NCBI RefSeq assembly: GCF_003014755.1 | Contig: NZ_PYAW01000001.1 | Coordinates: 1,302,001 to 1,366,000 of the forward strand | Length of the DNA: 64,000 bases | Direction of reading: 5' to 3' | Origin: Chitinophaga niastensis | GTDB taxonomy: Bacteria > Bacteroidota > Bacteroidia > Chitinophagales > Chitinophagaceae | Part shown: piece after piece, positions 44,401 through 52,850 of the stretch | How the letters are laid out: the number at the start of each line of letters is the position of its first letter | Position numbering within the stretch: the first letter of the stretch is position 1 | The notes under the pieces: model-generated | Database searches by the model: none | The model's input: the letters and a program-made list of their open reading frames with translations, nothing else | Told to the model about the DNA's origin: nothing | Made by a program: the position numbers and the translations under genes

Positions 44401-45261
44401 ATGTATACGTTGTACAATAGTTTTGCTTTACAGGGGCAGCACCATATTGAAACGTGGCAACAGCAAGGCCGCGACTGGGCTGCGTATAGCCGTTACCGTC
44501 AGCAGGCAGTGCATGAACTATATATACCGCATACAGTACTGAACCTGGTGATACAGGGAGAAAAACGTATGTATGACGGCAGCCGGGTACATCACCTTTA
44601 TGCAGGTGATGTACTGCTGATTCCGGCGGGATCATTGCTTTGCTCTGAAATTCTCCGTCCGCAAAAGGATTACCGCAGTATCAACCTGGTTTTACCTGAT
44701 GATATGATCCTGGCTGATCGTAAAGCAGTTAAAAATAACGTGGCTGCCTATACGAAATCAGCAGTAACATTGCCCCGGGACGAGCGCTGGCATACTTTTG
44801 CACAATTGCTCTTACAGCATTTTGCGGTTGGCGAAACAAGGCCTCCCGATTATTATGATATTATCTCCCAAACATTAGACTTAGTTAATAAAAATGAACA
44901 CATAAGTGCCATGTTGCACAAAACGGTGAAATATCCGTTACCGCAGGTGATGGAAACGTTGTGTACAGATTTACATGAAGTGCGGCTGCTGGAGGAAGTA
45001 GCTGCCATGGGGCATATGAGTACAGCCACACTGAAACGCCGTTTCCGGGAGGTATATCAGTGCAGTCCTATGCACTGGATCTGGGAGAAACGTTTGCAGA
45101 TGGCCTGTTTTCTGTTGCGTACCACCGCACAACCAATCCCTGAAATCGCCTATAGTACAGGATTTGAGAACCTGACACATTTTTATCGACAGTTCCGCAA
45201 AAGCTTTCACGTTACTCCGCTGCAATGGCGGAAGGCAGAAACTGAGCTTTTCAGCAAATAA
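44401..45261 (+). CDS. AraC family transcriptional regulator
   Basis: 286 residues. The N-terminal half is a cupin-like ligand domain (VIQGEKRMYDGSRVHHLYAGDVLLIP is read as its sensing beta-barrel). The C-terminal half (about 185-280) has two helix-turn-helix motifs with the AraC pattern EVAAMGHMSTATLKRRFREV, then IPEIAYSTGFENLTHFYRQF. It likely acts on the adjacent NTF2-like gene or the MBL hydrolase, but no operator could be identified. Confidence 0.93.
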   Translation: MYTLYNSFALQGQHHIETWQQQGRDWAAYSRYRQQAVHELYIPHTVLNLVIQGEKRMYDGSRVHHLYAGDVLLIPAGSLLCSEILRPQKDYRSINLVLPDDMILADRKAVKNNVAAYTKSAVTLPRDERWHTFAQLLLQHFAVGETRPPDYYDIISQTLDLVNKNEHISAMLHKTVKYPLPQVMETLCTDLHEVRLLEEVAAMGHMSTATLKRRFREVYQCSPMHWIWEKRLQMACFLLRTTAQPIPEIAYSTGFENLTHFYRQFRKSFHVTPLQWRKAETELFSK

Positions 45262-45295
45262 CCACCCGTTACAAAACCATACATTGTGGAAAAAA

Positions 45296-45643
45296 ATGGA
45301 AAGCATGACAAACTTTGCGCAGGCATGGCTACAGGCCTGGAACGCCCACGATCTGGAAGAAATTTTATCGCATTATGATAAGGATGTGGTGTTTTATTCC
45401 CCGGTTATCAGGAGAATTAATAATGATCCGGGGGGATGTATACATGGTAAAGAAGCATTAAGGGCTTATTTCAGCAAAGCGCTCATAGCTTATCCCGAGC
45501 TGCATTTTGAGCTGTATCATATTCTGGAAGGCGTAAATTCTGTGGTGTTGTATTATAAAAGCGTGAATGACATGTTAAGCACTGAGATGATGGTGCTAAA
45601 TGAAAAGGGGTTGGTGACAGAAGTGAGGGCACATTACAAATAA
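45296..45643 (+). CDS. NTF2-like / SnoaL-type protein
   Basis: 115 residues from ATG 45296; a TTG four codons earlier is also possible. The SnoaL/NTF2-like cone fold is shown by FAQAWLQAWNAHDLEEILSHY, then DKDVVFYSPVI, GKEALRAYFSKAL and the terminal strands VVLYYKSVND and VTEVRAHYK. Members act as small-molecule isomerases, cyclases or binding proteins. It lies 34 bases after the AraC gene, on the same strand. Its stop adjoins repeat C2. Confidence 0.88.
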   Translation: MESMTNFAQAWLQAWNAHDLEEILSHYDKDVVFYSPVIRRINNDPGGCIHGKEALRAYFSKALIAYPELHFELYHILEGVNSVVLYYKSVNDMLSTEMMVLNEKGLVTEVRAHYK

Positions 45644-45718
45644 TTACGAATTACGAATTGCGAATTACGAAACAGCGTGATCTACGCTTGTAGACGTAAT
45701 TCGCAATTCGTAATTGTT
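45641..45718. repeat. Heptamer inverted repeat, family C (C2)
   Basis: The left arm is AATTACG, AATTACG, AATTGCG and AATTACG, an exact 7-base rhythm. The right arm (45695-45718) is the reverse complement of three of these units. The convergent gap between the NTF2-like and Spy-like genes is filled entirely, touching both stop codons. Confidence 0.88.
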
Positions 45719-45720
45719 TA

Positions 45721-46215
45721 TCAAGGTCTTCTTTTGGGTCCTCCACCCTGTCCCATTCTATTCATCCGCTGTGTATTCAAATGATTAATCATTATTGTGC
45801 GGAATTCTCTTTCACTTTTAAATACCATGCCTGCTTTTCTACCGGGAAGTACCCGTTGAAATTCGGTGGTATAGCGGGAACGGATGTCGAGCATTCTTTT
45901 TTCATAGCCCAGTTCCTTATCCATATTTTTTTTGGCCACATCGTCCGGATTGGCTGTTGGTAATTTTTCCAGCTCTTTCTTTTGATGGCGTTCTGCGATC
46001 AGTTGTTCTACTTCCTGGGTATAGTTATTATATACAGGCCAGAACTTTTGTGCTTCTTCCGGTGAGAGATCGAGTTTTTTGGCCAGATATTGTATCTGAA
46101 TGGCTTTAATTTTTTCTGTTGCGTCATCGGATCCTTGTTGCGCGCTACTAACACTGGCGGTGGTGAGCAGGGTAAACAGGGCGATCCATATAATGCTATA
46201 ACGTTTCATCATCAC
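45721..46215 (-). CDS. Exported Spy/CpxP-like helical protein
   Basis: 164 residues with a signal peptide (ALFTLLTTASVSSAQ). The mature part is almost wholly helical and charged: LAKKLDLSPEEAQKFWPVYNNY, then KKELEKL, RMLDIRSRYTTEFQRVLPGRK. It ends in a Gly/Pro/Arg tail. The LSPEEAxxFWPVY pattern recalls periplasmic Spy/CpxP-type proteins and zinc-resistance-like sensors of Bacteroidota sigma-factor operons. Its start overlaps the stop of the upstream gene by four bases, so it belongs to the ECF sigma operon and may be the envelope sensor or an output; this is inference. Confidence 0.8.
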   Translation of the reverse strand: MMMKRYSIIWIALFTLLTTASVSSAQQGSDDATEKIKAIQIQYLAKKLDLSPEEAQKFWPVYNNYTQEVEQLIAERHQKKELEKLPTANPDDVAKKNMDKELGYEKRMLDIRSRYTTEFQRVLPGRKAGMVFKSEREFRTIMINHLNTQRMNRMGQGGGPKRRP

Positions 46216-46931
46216 TTATTAGGTAATACCTCTTTTGATAAATCTGTTTGTTGCAGGTATTTTTCGATGGCTTCCAAAGGCACAGCTTCGTTTAGCTGGC
46301 TTTGTTCCCCGGGGGCTGCTTCTGCATTGGCTGCTGTGGCAAAAATGGCGTCATTATCAAAGGCATCTGTATGGGTTGAGAGGTAATTAACAATATCCTG
46401 GTCGCTTAAGCTTTCCAGTTGTCTTTCTATGTTGTTATTGTGGGTATTGGCCAGGAACAGCAAGGCGCTGGTTCCCATAAATGCGGTTAAACAAGCGGCT
46501 ACTGTCCATTTCATCCACCGGCTCACACTACTCCGATAGGCCACTTTTAGTGGTGCTGCCGGAACAGGTATAGTCGCCTGCAGGGCATCAAAATATCCTT
46601 CCGGTACCGAAAAGGGTACCTGCCGTGGTATAGCAGCCATAAAAGGAGACAGCGATGCCAGCTCTTCCTGAACAGGGTTAACATCCATCGCTTTGATCCG
46701 CTGCAGGATGGTTTGTGGCAGCTGGTCAAAATAGCCGGATGGAGTAGTAAAAGGATTATTGTGGGCAACCGGATTTTCGGAACGGTGTTCCTGCAAGCGA
46801 ATCTGCGTTATTATAGCAGCAGGCAGCTGGTCAAAATAACCTGCCGGCACCGTAAAAGGCGCGTCAGCAGGCCAGTTGGCGGCTGGTGCTATCTGCATTA
46901 ATTCGTTTGTTATGTCGGTTTGCTTTTTCAT
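46212..46931 (-). CDS. Anti-sigma-like membrane protein with three YFD repeats
   Basis: 239 residues. The N-terminal cytoplasmic part has three copies of a short motif: FTVPAGYFDQLPAAIITQI (26-44), FTTPSGYFDQLPQTILQRI (61-79) and FSVPEGYFDALQATI (107-121). A single membrane helix follows (about 141-161) and then a periplasmic tail. This layout and the place between an ECF sigma gene and an exported helical protein fit an anti-sigma factor, although no zinc anti-sigma motif is present. The YFD motif is repeated in many Bacteroidota proteins of this kind; its role is unknown. Confidence 0.75.
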   Translation of the reverse strand: MKKQTDITNELMQIAPAANWPADAPFTVPAGYFDQLPAAIITQIRLQEHRSENPVAHNNPFTTPSGYFDQLPQTILQRIKAMDVNPVQEELASLSPFMAAIPRQVPFSVPEGYFDALQATIPVPAAPLKVAYRSSVSRWMKWTVAACLTAFMGTSALLFLANTHNNNIERQLESLSDQDIVNYLSTHTDAFDNDAIFATAANAEAAPGEQSQLNEAVPLEAIEKYLQQTDLSKEVLPNK

Positions 46932-47037
46932 ATACTGCTTTTTAGACAGCCAGGTAGTTTAATAGTTTAATGGGATTTTAATCTTTTGGCAAAATTCTTT
47001 AAAAACGGCTTAAAATGAATATTAGTAAAATTATATT

Positions 47038-47589
47038 TTAACCGTTTCTAATAAAGTCCTCAATCTTTTTAACTGCGTGGTGGTAAGAGGCTTTTAACGC
47101 TCCTTCTGAAGTATCCAATACCCTGCTCATTTCTTCATAGGGCATCTCATCATAATAGCGCAGGTTAAAAACAATTCGTTGTTTATCCGGCAAACTGAGG
47201 ATCGCCCTTTGCAGTTTCCATTCCAGTTTATTGGGATCAAACTGCGGGTCGGCTCTGAGCCTGTTGCTTAAACCAGATTCTACATCTGAAAGGGAAACAG
47301 ACTGTTTGCGTTTTTGTTGTTCCAGAAAAGTGAGGCTCTCATTGGTTGCAATCTTGTACATCCAGGTGTACAATTGAGCGTCTTCCCGGAAACCTTCCAG
47401 GTTTTTCCACACTTTAATGAATACATTCTGCAGCACATCATTTGCATCTTCATGATCAACCACCAATCTGCGAATGTGCCAGTATAGCCGTTCCTGGTAC
47501 TTCTGGATTATCAAGGTAAATCCTTTTTCCCTGGTATCGGGTAAACGGTATAGTGCTAATAATGCTTTATCGTCCTGTGAAACGGCCAT
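47038..47589 (-). CDS. ECF-type RNA polymerase sigma factor
   Basis: 183 residues. Region 2: YLYWHIRRLV-type helix (seen as LYWHIRRLVVDHEDANDVLQ) and NVFIKVWKNLEGF with TWMYKIATNESLTFLEQQKR. Region 4: LSLPDKQRIVFNLRYYDEMP then YEEMSRVLDTSEGALKASYH. It directs RNA polymerase to an envelope-response regulon, presumably including its own operon. The downstream anti-sigma-like gene starts 106 bases later on the same strand. The gene is separated from the transketolase half by repeat B3. Confidence 0.95.
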   Translation of the reverse strand: MAVSQDDKALLALYRLPDTREKGFTLIIQKYQERLYWHIRRLVVDHEDANDVLQNVFIKVWKNLEGFREDAQLYTWMYKIATNESLTFLEQQKRKQSVSLSDVESGLSNRLRADPQFDPNKLEWKLQRAILSLPDKQRIVFNLRYYDEMPYEEMSRVLDTSEGALKASYHHAVKKIEDFIRNG

Positions 47590-47677
47590 AGGTTAAATGG
47601 TTCTTGACAGGTTTTATTCAAATATAATTATATAAAAACCCTTTAATAAGACATACTATATCCTGAAAAGTTTAATG

Positions 47678-47870
47678 GAAGGCCTTTGGCCTTTGTCTTT
47701 TTTTTCCCAGGATTAGGCTGATTATGCTGATTACCCTGATTTTATTTTTAATTTAAAAAGGATTAGCGAAAATTAAAGCGTTATATCCGCTTCGATCTTC
47801 GCTAATCCTTTTTAAATTAAAAATAAAATCAGGGTAATCAGCATAATCAGCCTAATCCTGGGAAAGACAA
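47678..47870. repeat. Nonamer inverted repeat, family B (B3)
   Basis: Only the left end has the AAGGCC-TTT-GGCCTT hairpin and TTGTC tail. Both arms have GGATTAGGC, TGATTATGC, TGATTACCC and TGATTTTAT. The centre has an extra stem GATTAGCGAA / TTCGCTAATC. The right edge is three bases from the transketolase stop. Confidence 0.88.
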
Positions 47871-47873
47871 ACG

Positions 47874-48833
47874 TTACTTTTTGCGGCTGATTGCTTTTTC
47901 TGCTGCTGCAACAATATGATCTGCATCCAGGCCATATTTTTTCAGCAGGTCCAGTGGTTTACCACTTTCTCCAAAAGTATCATTGGTGCCTACATATTCA
48001 ATAGGAACAGGAATATGACGTGCAGCTACCTGTGCAATACTGTCGCCTAAACCGCCCAGTACGTTATGCTCTTCAGCAGTAACGGCACAACCGGTTTTAG
48101 TGAGCGATGCAATCACAGCAGCTTCGTCCAGTGGTTTAATGGTGTGGATATTGATGATTTCCACACTGTAACCTTTTTCTTCTAGGATCTTACCAGCTTC
48201 TACTGCAATCCACACCAGGTGGCCGCAGGCGAATAAAGTAATATCTGTTCCTTCATGAAGGATCTGCGCTTTACCTACTACAAATTTTTGGTCTTCTGCA
48301 GTGAAGTTAGGCCATTTCGGACGGCCAAAACGGAGGTATACCGGTCCTTCGTAATCAGCAATAGCGATGGTAGCAGCTTTGGTTTGATTGAAATCGCAAG
48401 GCACGATAACTGTCATACCAGGCAACATTTTCATCATACCGATATCTTCCAGGATCTGGTGGGTAGCACCATCTTCACCCAGGGTAAGTCCTGCGTGGGA
48501 AGCGCATATTTTTACGTTTTTGTTGGAATAGGCAATAGACTGACGAATCTGGTCGTATACTCTTCCGGTAGAGAAGTTTGCAAAAGTAGTAGTATAAGGT
48601 ATTTTGCCACCGATGGTTAATCCGGCTGCAATGCCCATCATATTTGCTTCTGCAATACCTACCTGTACAAAACGGTCGGGAAATTCTTTAATAAATGCAT
48701 TCAGTTTCATAGAGCCGAGCAAATCAGCCGTCAGTGCAACTACATTAGGGTTCTTACGACCCACCTCCAGTATGCCCTCACCAAACCCACCACGGGTTTC
48801 TTTTTCGTTCAGTGGTTGAATATCTTTTACCAT
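47874..48833 (-). CDS. Transketolase, C-terminal half (split enzyme)
   Basis: 319 residues covering only the pyrimidine-binding and C-terminal domains: LTADLLGSMKLNAFIKEFPD, VQVGIAEANMMGIAAGLTIG (with the catalytic Glu), TTTFANFSTGRVYDQIRQSIAYSN, SHAGLTLGEDGATHQILEDI and the C-terminal AEEHNVLGGLGDSIAQ. The thiamine-diphosphate GDG domain must come from a separate N-terminal subunit. Split transketolases are common in Bacteroidota, usually with the two halves adjacent, but the upstream neighbour here is galE, 50 bases away, and no N-terminal half is in the window. Confidence 0.92.
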   Translation of the reverse strand: MVKDIQPLNEKETRGGFGEGILEVGRKNPNVVALTADLLGSMKLNAFIKEFPDRFVQVGIAEANMMGIAAGLTIGGKIPYTTTFANFSTGRVYDQIRQSIAYSNKNVKICASHAGLTLGEDGATHQILEDIGMMKMLPGMTVIVPCDFNQTKAATIAIADYEGPVYLRFGRPKWPNFTAEDQKFVVGKAQILHEGTDITLFACGHLVWIAVEAGKILEEKGYSVEIINIHTIKPLDEAAVIASLTKTGCAVTAEEHNVLGGLGDSIAQVAARHIPVPIEYVGTNDTFGESGKPLDLLKKYGLDADHIVAAAEKAISRKK

Positions 48834-48883
48834 AGTGGTTTTTTAAAATTGAAGCGTAAAAGTAAACATTTAAAGCGATGATC

Positions 48884-49912
48884 CTAGTTGCTCAGCACTT
48901 TATTGCGGAGGCTTACTTCCCACTGCCACGCGGTGCGCATGCAATCTTCGATGCCTATTTTAGGCTCCCATTGCAGCTTTTCTTTTGCACGGGTATTATT
49001 GGCATAAATGGCGATTACATCACCTTCACGGCCAGGGCCCATCACATAATTCAGCTTAATGCCGGAAATTTTTTCGAATGCTTTGATCGCTTCCAATACG
49101 GTTACGCCGTTGCCGGTACCCAGGTTAAAAACCTCGCAGTTGCTGGCATTACGATGTTCAATGAGGTATTGCAATGCTTTCGTATGTGCGCTGGCGATAT
49201 CTGTTACGTGGATGTAATCGCGAATGCAGGAACCATCGCGGGTATCATAATCAGCACCGAAAACGGTCATTTTAGGAATTTTTCCGATCGCAGTTTGTGT
49301 GATCACCGGAACCAGGTTATCTGGTTTGCCTAATGGCAGTTCACCGATCAGTGCGGAAGGGTGCGCACCTACCGGGTTGAAATAACGCAGCAGGATAGAC
49401 TGTGTATCATTTACCCGGCTGTAGTCTTCAATGATCTGCTCACCCATTTGTTTGGTACGTGCGTAAGGCGACTGAGCTTCACCCAGTGGTGTTTCTTCCA
49501 CTACCGGTAAGTCTTTGGCATTACCATAAACAGAGCAGGAAGAAGAAAATACCAGGTTAGGTACATTATACTCTTTTACACATTTCAATACATTGATAAG
49601 CGAAGTCAGGTTGTTCTGGAAATACATCAATGGCTCGTTTACAGATTCACCCACTGCTTTCAGTGCTGCAAAATGTATCACGCCCACAATGTCCCTGTTT
49701 TCGTGAAATACCGCGTTGGTATCTTCCAGGTTACAAAGGTCTACTTTGTAGTTGCGTATCTTTTTCCCGGTAATTTTTTCTACCCCATCCAATAATTGAG
49801 TGGTGCTTCTGATGTTGCTGTCTACAGACACTACATCAAATCCATGATTGATTAGATCTACAATAGTATGGGCGCCAATGTAGCCACAACCACCCGTAAC
49901 AAGAACCTTCAT
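48884..49912 (-). CDS. galE: UDP-glucose 4-epimerase GalE
   Basis: 342 residues, extended short-chain dehydrogenase. The NAD loop is VTGGCGYIGAHTIVDL; the catalytic set is Ser in FSSSCSVYG and Y-A-R-T-K in SPYARTKQMGEQI; RYFNPVGAHPSALIGE and DYDTRDGSCIRDYIHVTD are GalE signatures. It interconverts UDP-glucose and UDP-galactose for glycan synthesis. It lies 18 bases downstream of rfbA and 50 upstream of the transketolase half on one strand. Confidence 0.96.
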   Translation of the reverse strand: MKVLVTGGCGYIGAHTIVDLINHGFDVVSVDSNIRSTTQLLDGVEKITGKKIRNYKVDLCNLEDTNAVFHENRDIVGVIHFAALKAVGESVNEPLMYFQNNLTSLINVLKCVKEYNVPNLVFSSSCSVYGNAKDLPVVEETPLGEAQSPYARTKQMGEQIIEDYSRVNDTQSILLRYFNPVGAHPSALIGELPLGKPDNLVPVITQTAIGKIPKMTVFGADYDTRDGSCIRDYIHVTDIASAHTKALQYLIEHRNASNCEVFNLGTGNGVTVLEAIKAFEKISGIKLNYVMGPGREGDVIAIYANNTRAKEKLQWEPKIGIEDCMRTAWQWEVSLRNKVLSN

Positions 49913-49930
49913 GATATTTCAGATTTACAA

Positions 49931-50815
49931 TTATATGTTATTGTCGATTGTTTTTTGATTGAGTACTGTTTCCAGGTACTCCCCGTAGCCACTTTTCAGC
50001 AACGGTTTAGCCAATTCTTTGAGTTGGTCTGCACTTATAAAACCTTTACGGTAGGCTATTTCCTCGATACAGGCGATTTTGATTCCCTGCCGTTGTTCAA
50101 TTACCTGAACAAATTGTGATGCCTGCATCAGGGAGTCAAAAGTACCGGTATCCAGCCATGCGGTTCCGCGAGGTAAGATAGAAACTTTTAATTTTCCGCG
50201 GCGCAAATATTCTTTATTCACATCAGTGATTTCATATTCACCACGTGGGCTTGGTTGCAGATTTTTTGCTATTTCCACCACGCTGTTATCGTAAAAGTAA
50301 AGTCCCGGTACAGCGAAGTTTGATTTAGGCTGCAGGGGTTTCTCTTCTATAGATAATACTTTCATATCCGGTGCAAATTCCACTACACCATATCTTTCCG
50401 GGTCAGATACCTGGTAAGCATATACGATACCGCCATCCGGGGCTGCATTGTTGGCCAGTTGTGTACCTAAGCCGGCGCCATAAAATATATTATCTCCCAA
50501 AACGAGGGCTACACTATCCTTGCCAATAAATTCTTCCCCAATTACAAATGCCTGTGCCAAACCGTTGGGAAGGGGCTGTTCTGCATAACTGAGATTTAAT
50601 CCAAGTTGGCTGCCGTTTCCGAACAAGCGTTGAAAAGAAGGCAGATCGTGTGGTGTAGAAATAATCAGAATATCTTTAATACCGGCCAACATCAGTGTAG
50701 ACAGCGGATAATAGATCATCGGCTTATCATATACTGGCATTATCTGTTTGCTGATAGCATACGTAATGGGGTGTAATCGGGTACCGGAGCCGCCGGCGAG
50801 GATAATTCCTTTCAT
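49931..50815 (-). CDS. rfbA: Glucose-1-phosphate thymidylyltransferase RfbA
   Basis: 294 residues. It begins [20 protein letters not shown] and has [53 protein letters not shown] and [20 protein letters not shown]. It makes dTDP-glucose, the entry to dTDP-rhamnose. rfbB, rfbC and rfbD are not nearby. It forms a pair with galE and follows a strong terminator. Confidence 0.95.
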   Translation of the reverse strand: MKGIILAGGSGTRLHPITYAISKQIMPVYDKPMIYYPLSTLMLAGIKDILIISTPHDLPSFQRLFGNGSQLGLNLSYAEQPLPNGLAQAFVIGEEFIGKDSVALVLGDNIFYGAGLGTQLANNAAPDGGIVYAYQVSDPERYGVVEFAPDMKVLSIEEKPLQPKSNFAVPGLYFYDNSVVEIAKNLQPSPRGEYEITDVNKEYLRRGKLKVSILPRGTAWLDTGTFDSLMQASQFVQVIEQRQGIKIACIEEIAYRKGFISADQLKELAKPLLKSGYGEYLETVLNQKTIDNNI

Positions 50816-50916
50816 TTGTCAAATCAAGTTTTGATGGACACTAGTTTATCTTCTCAATTATATGAAAATCGCACAAAAATAGTGGCTCTCTTTCATATGG
50901 CATTCTTTTTTTACAA

Positions 50917-50949
50917 AAAAAAGCGCTCCGTCATGAACGGAGCGCTTTT
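50917..50949 (-). terminator. Strong intrinsic terminator after the PiT gene
   Basis: AAAAGCGCTCCGT (50919-50931) pairs perfectly with ACGGAGCGCTTTT (50937-50949) around a five-base loop. On the minus strand the stem is followed by T8. It sits 25 bases beyond the PiT stop codon and isolates the phosphate genes from rfbA. Confidence 0.9.
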
Positions 50950-50973
50950 GCAATATCAGGTATTATCATTTTT

Positions 50974-51975
50974 TTAGATAAAAAGATTCACGATAAAATA
51001 CGTGAGTGCTGCGAGCAGACCGCTGATGGGAATAGTGAGTACCCATGCCCATAACAGGCTTACGGTAACGCCCCAACGAACGGCAGATAACCTTTTAGTA
51101 GCACCTACCCCCATAATAGCACCCGTAATAACGTGGGTGGTACTGGCTGGTATACCCAGGTGTTCTGTGAGGAACAGGGTGATAGCACCGGAGGTTTCTG
51201 CAGCCACACCTTCCAGGGGTGTTACTTTGGTGATACGGGTACCCATGGTTTTAACGATCTTCCAGCCACCACTCATTGTACCGAGTGCGATGCAGGTAAA
51301 GCAGGCCAGTGGCACCCAATCCGGCATGGCTTTGATATTGTCGATGTAGTGGGCAGATACCATGGCAGCGGAGATGATACCCATTACTTTTTGGGCATCG
51401 TTACTGCCGTGGCCAAGGCTCAATGCAGCTGATGATGCCAGCTGCAGGCGTTTAAACCAGCTTTCTGCGCGATAAGGATTGGCTTTTCTGCAGATATTTA
51501 CAATGATGAGTGTAATAATGAAGGCCACCACCATACCTATCAGCGGGGCCAGTACGATAAAGTACACAATAGGTAATACTTTGTGATAGTTAATTACTTC
51601 CAGGCTGCCGGAGGCGGTAACCGCTGCTCCGATGAAGCCACCGATAAGGGTATGGGAAGAGCTGGAAGGGATACCCAGCCACCAGGTGAACAGGTTCCAG
51701 GTGATGGCGGCTACCAGACCGCAAAGGATCACTTTCAGTGTAATAAATTGTGGCAATACAGAGCTGGCAACGGAGTTAGCTACTTTAAATTCGCCAATGA
51801 TGTATTTGGCAATAAAAAAAGCCGCAAAGTTGAAAACTGCGGCCCATAGTACTGCCTGGAACGGCGTTAGTACTTTGGTCGACACAATTGTGGCGATAGA
51901 GTTGGCGGCATCATGAAAACCATTGATATAGTCAAAGATGAAGGCCAGTATGATAATTACAACTAATAAAGTCAT
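50974..51975 (-). CDS. PiT family inorganic phosphate transporter
   Basis: 333 residues, about ten membrane helices. The two PiT signature repeats are FDYINGFHDAANSIATIVST near the N-terminus and LGHGSNDAQKVMGIISAAMV in the second half, with SSSHTLIGGFIGA and PASTTHVITGAIMGVG. It is a low-affinity phosphate (or metal-phosphate) symporter. The DUF47 gene ends 42 bases upstream on the same strand; PiT and DUF47 proteins are a known functional pair. Confidence 0.95.
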   Translation of the reverse strand: MTLLVVIIILAFIFDYINGFHDAANSIATIVSTKVLTPFQAVLWAAVFNFAAFFIAKYIIGEFKVANSVASSVLPQFITLKVILCGLVAAITWNLFTWWLGIPSSSSHTLIGGFIGAAVTASGSLEVINYHKVLPIVYFIVLAPLIGMVVAFIITLIIVNICRKANPYRAESWFKRLQLASSAALSLGHGSNDAQKVMGIISAAMVSAHYIDNIKAMPDWVPLACFTCIALGTMSGGWKIVKTMGTRITKVTPLEGVAAETSGAITLFLTEHLGIPASTTHVITGAIMGVGATKRLSAVRWGVTVSLLWAWVLTIPISGLLAALTYFIVNLFI

Positions 51976-52017
51976 GATGTCGGGAGAATTATGCGTTCAG
52001 AACAGGATTCCCCTTTA

Positions 52018-52668
52018 TCAGGAGTACTTGATTATAATGGTTTCTATAACGTTGGCGCAGTCTTCGCACTTGTCTGTAGCGATTTCCAGGGCCTGGTAAA
52101 TTTCACGCATTTTAATCAGTTCTGCTGCATTTTGTTCTGTGTCGAACAGGTCAGCGATGGCCATATCATAAATATCATCAGCGTGGTTTTCCAGGCTATT
52201 GATCTTTACACAGGCATCAGTGATGATGCGCATATTTTGCATATTACGCAGTTCAGGGATAGCTTTAGCCAGTTCCAGTACGCCGAGGTGGATCAATTCA
52301 GCCAGCTTGCGGATGCTGTCGTTGATGTAATGAACTTTGTAGAGATCCATTCTTTTAGCAGAACCATGGATATAATCGGCTACATCATCCAGTGTAGCAG
52401 CCAGGTAGTGAATGTCTTCGCGGTCAAACGGAGTGATGAAGTTTTGTCCGAGTTCTACAAATATGCGGTGTGTATAATCGTCGTTTTTGTGTTCCAGTCT
52501 TTCTATCAGATGCACTTTATCTTTCCTCACAGCCAGATCAGTAGTGGCTACCAGCTCATTAAGCACAGTTGCCATTTCTACAAGATTGGAAGCCACATCT
52601 TCAAACAAAGAATAAAATACCCGGTCTTTCGGCATGAATAGTTTAACAAAAGAATTGAAGCCTCCCAT
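52018..52668 (-). CDS. DUF47 family PhoU-like protein
   Basis: 216 residues from ATG 52668 (MGGFNSFVKLFMPKDRVFYSLFEDVASNL); the frame is open nine residues further. An all-helical PhoU-like bundle with the conserved segments VHLIERLEHKNDDYTHRIFV, PFDREDIHYLAATLDDVADY and INSLENHADDIYDMAI, where the acidic residues can bind metals. It is thought to regulate the PiT transporter encoded just downstream. It is divergent from the LpxH-like gene. Confidence 0.92.
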   Translation of the reverse strand: MGGFNSFVKLFMPKDRVFYSLFEDVASNLVEMATVLNELVATTDLAVRKDKVHLIERLEHKNDDYTHRIFVELGQNFITPFDREDIHYLAATLDDVADYIHGSAKRMDLYKVHYINDSIRKLAELIHLGVLELAKAIPELRNMQNMRIITDACVKINSLENHADDIYDMAIADLFDTEQNAAELIKMREIYQALEIATDKCEDCANVIETIIIKYS

Positions 52669-52850
52669 ACGTTTGATGTTTATAATTTGCCGCAAAATTA
52701 GCTTTCAGAATCTATCCCAGCCAGTAAAAAACACGAATTAATAATTCCTTAACACTGGATTAATATAAAAGTAATATAGCGATTTTTCCTTTGCATAGAA
52801 AATTATACTCATAAACAGGCTGCCTACAACCTGTACATACTTAGCTATTA

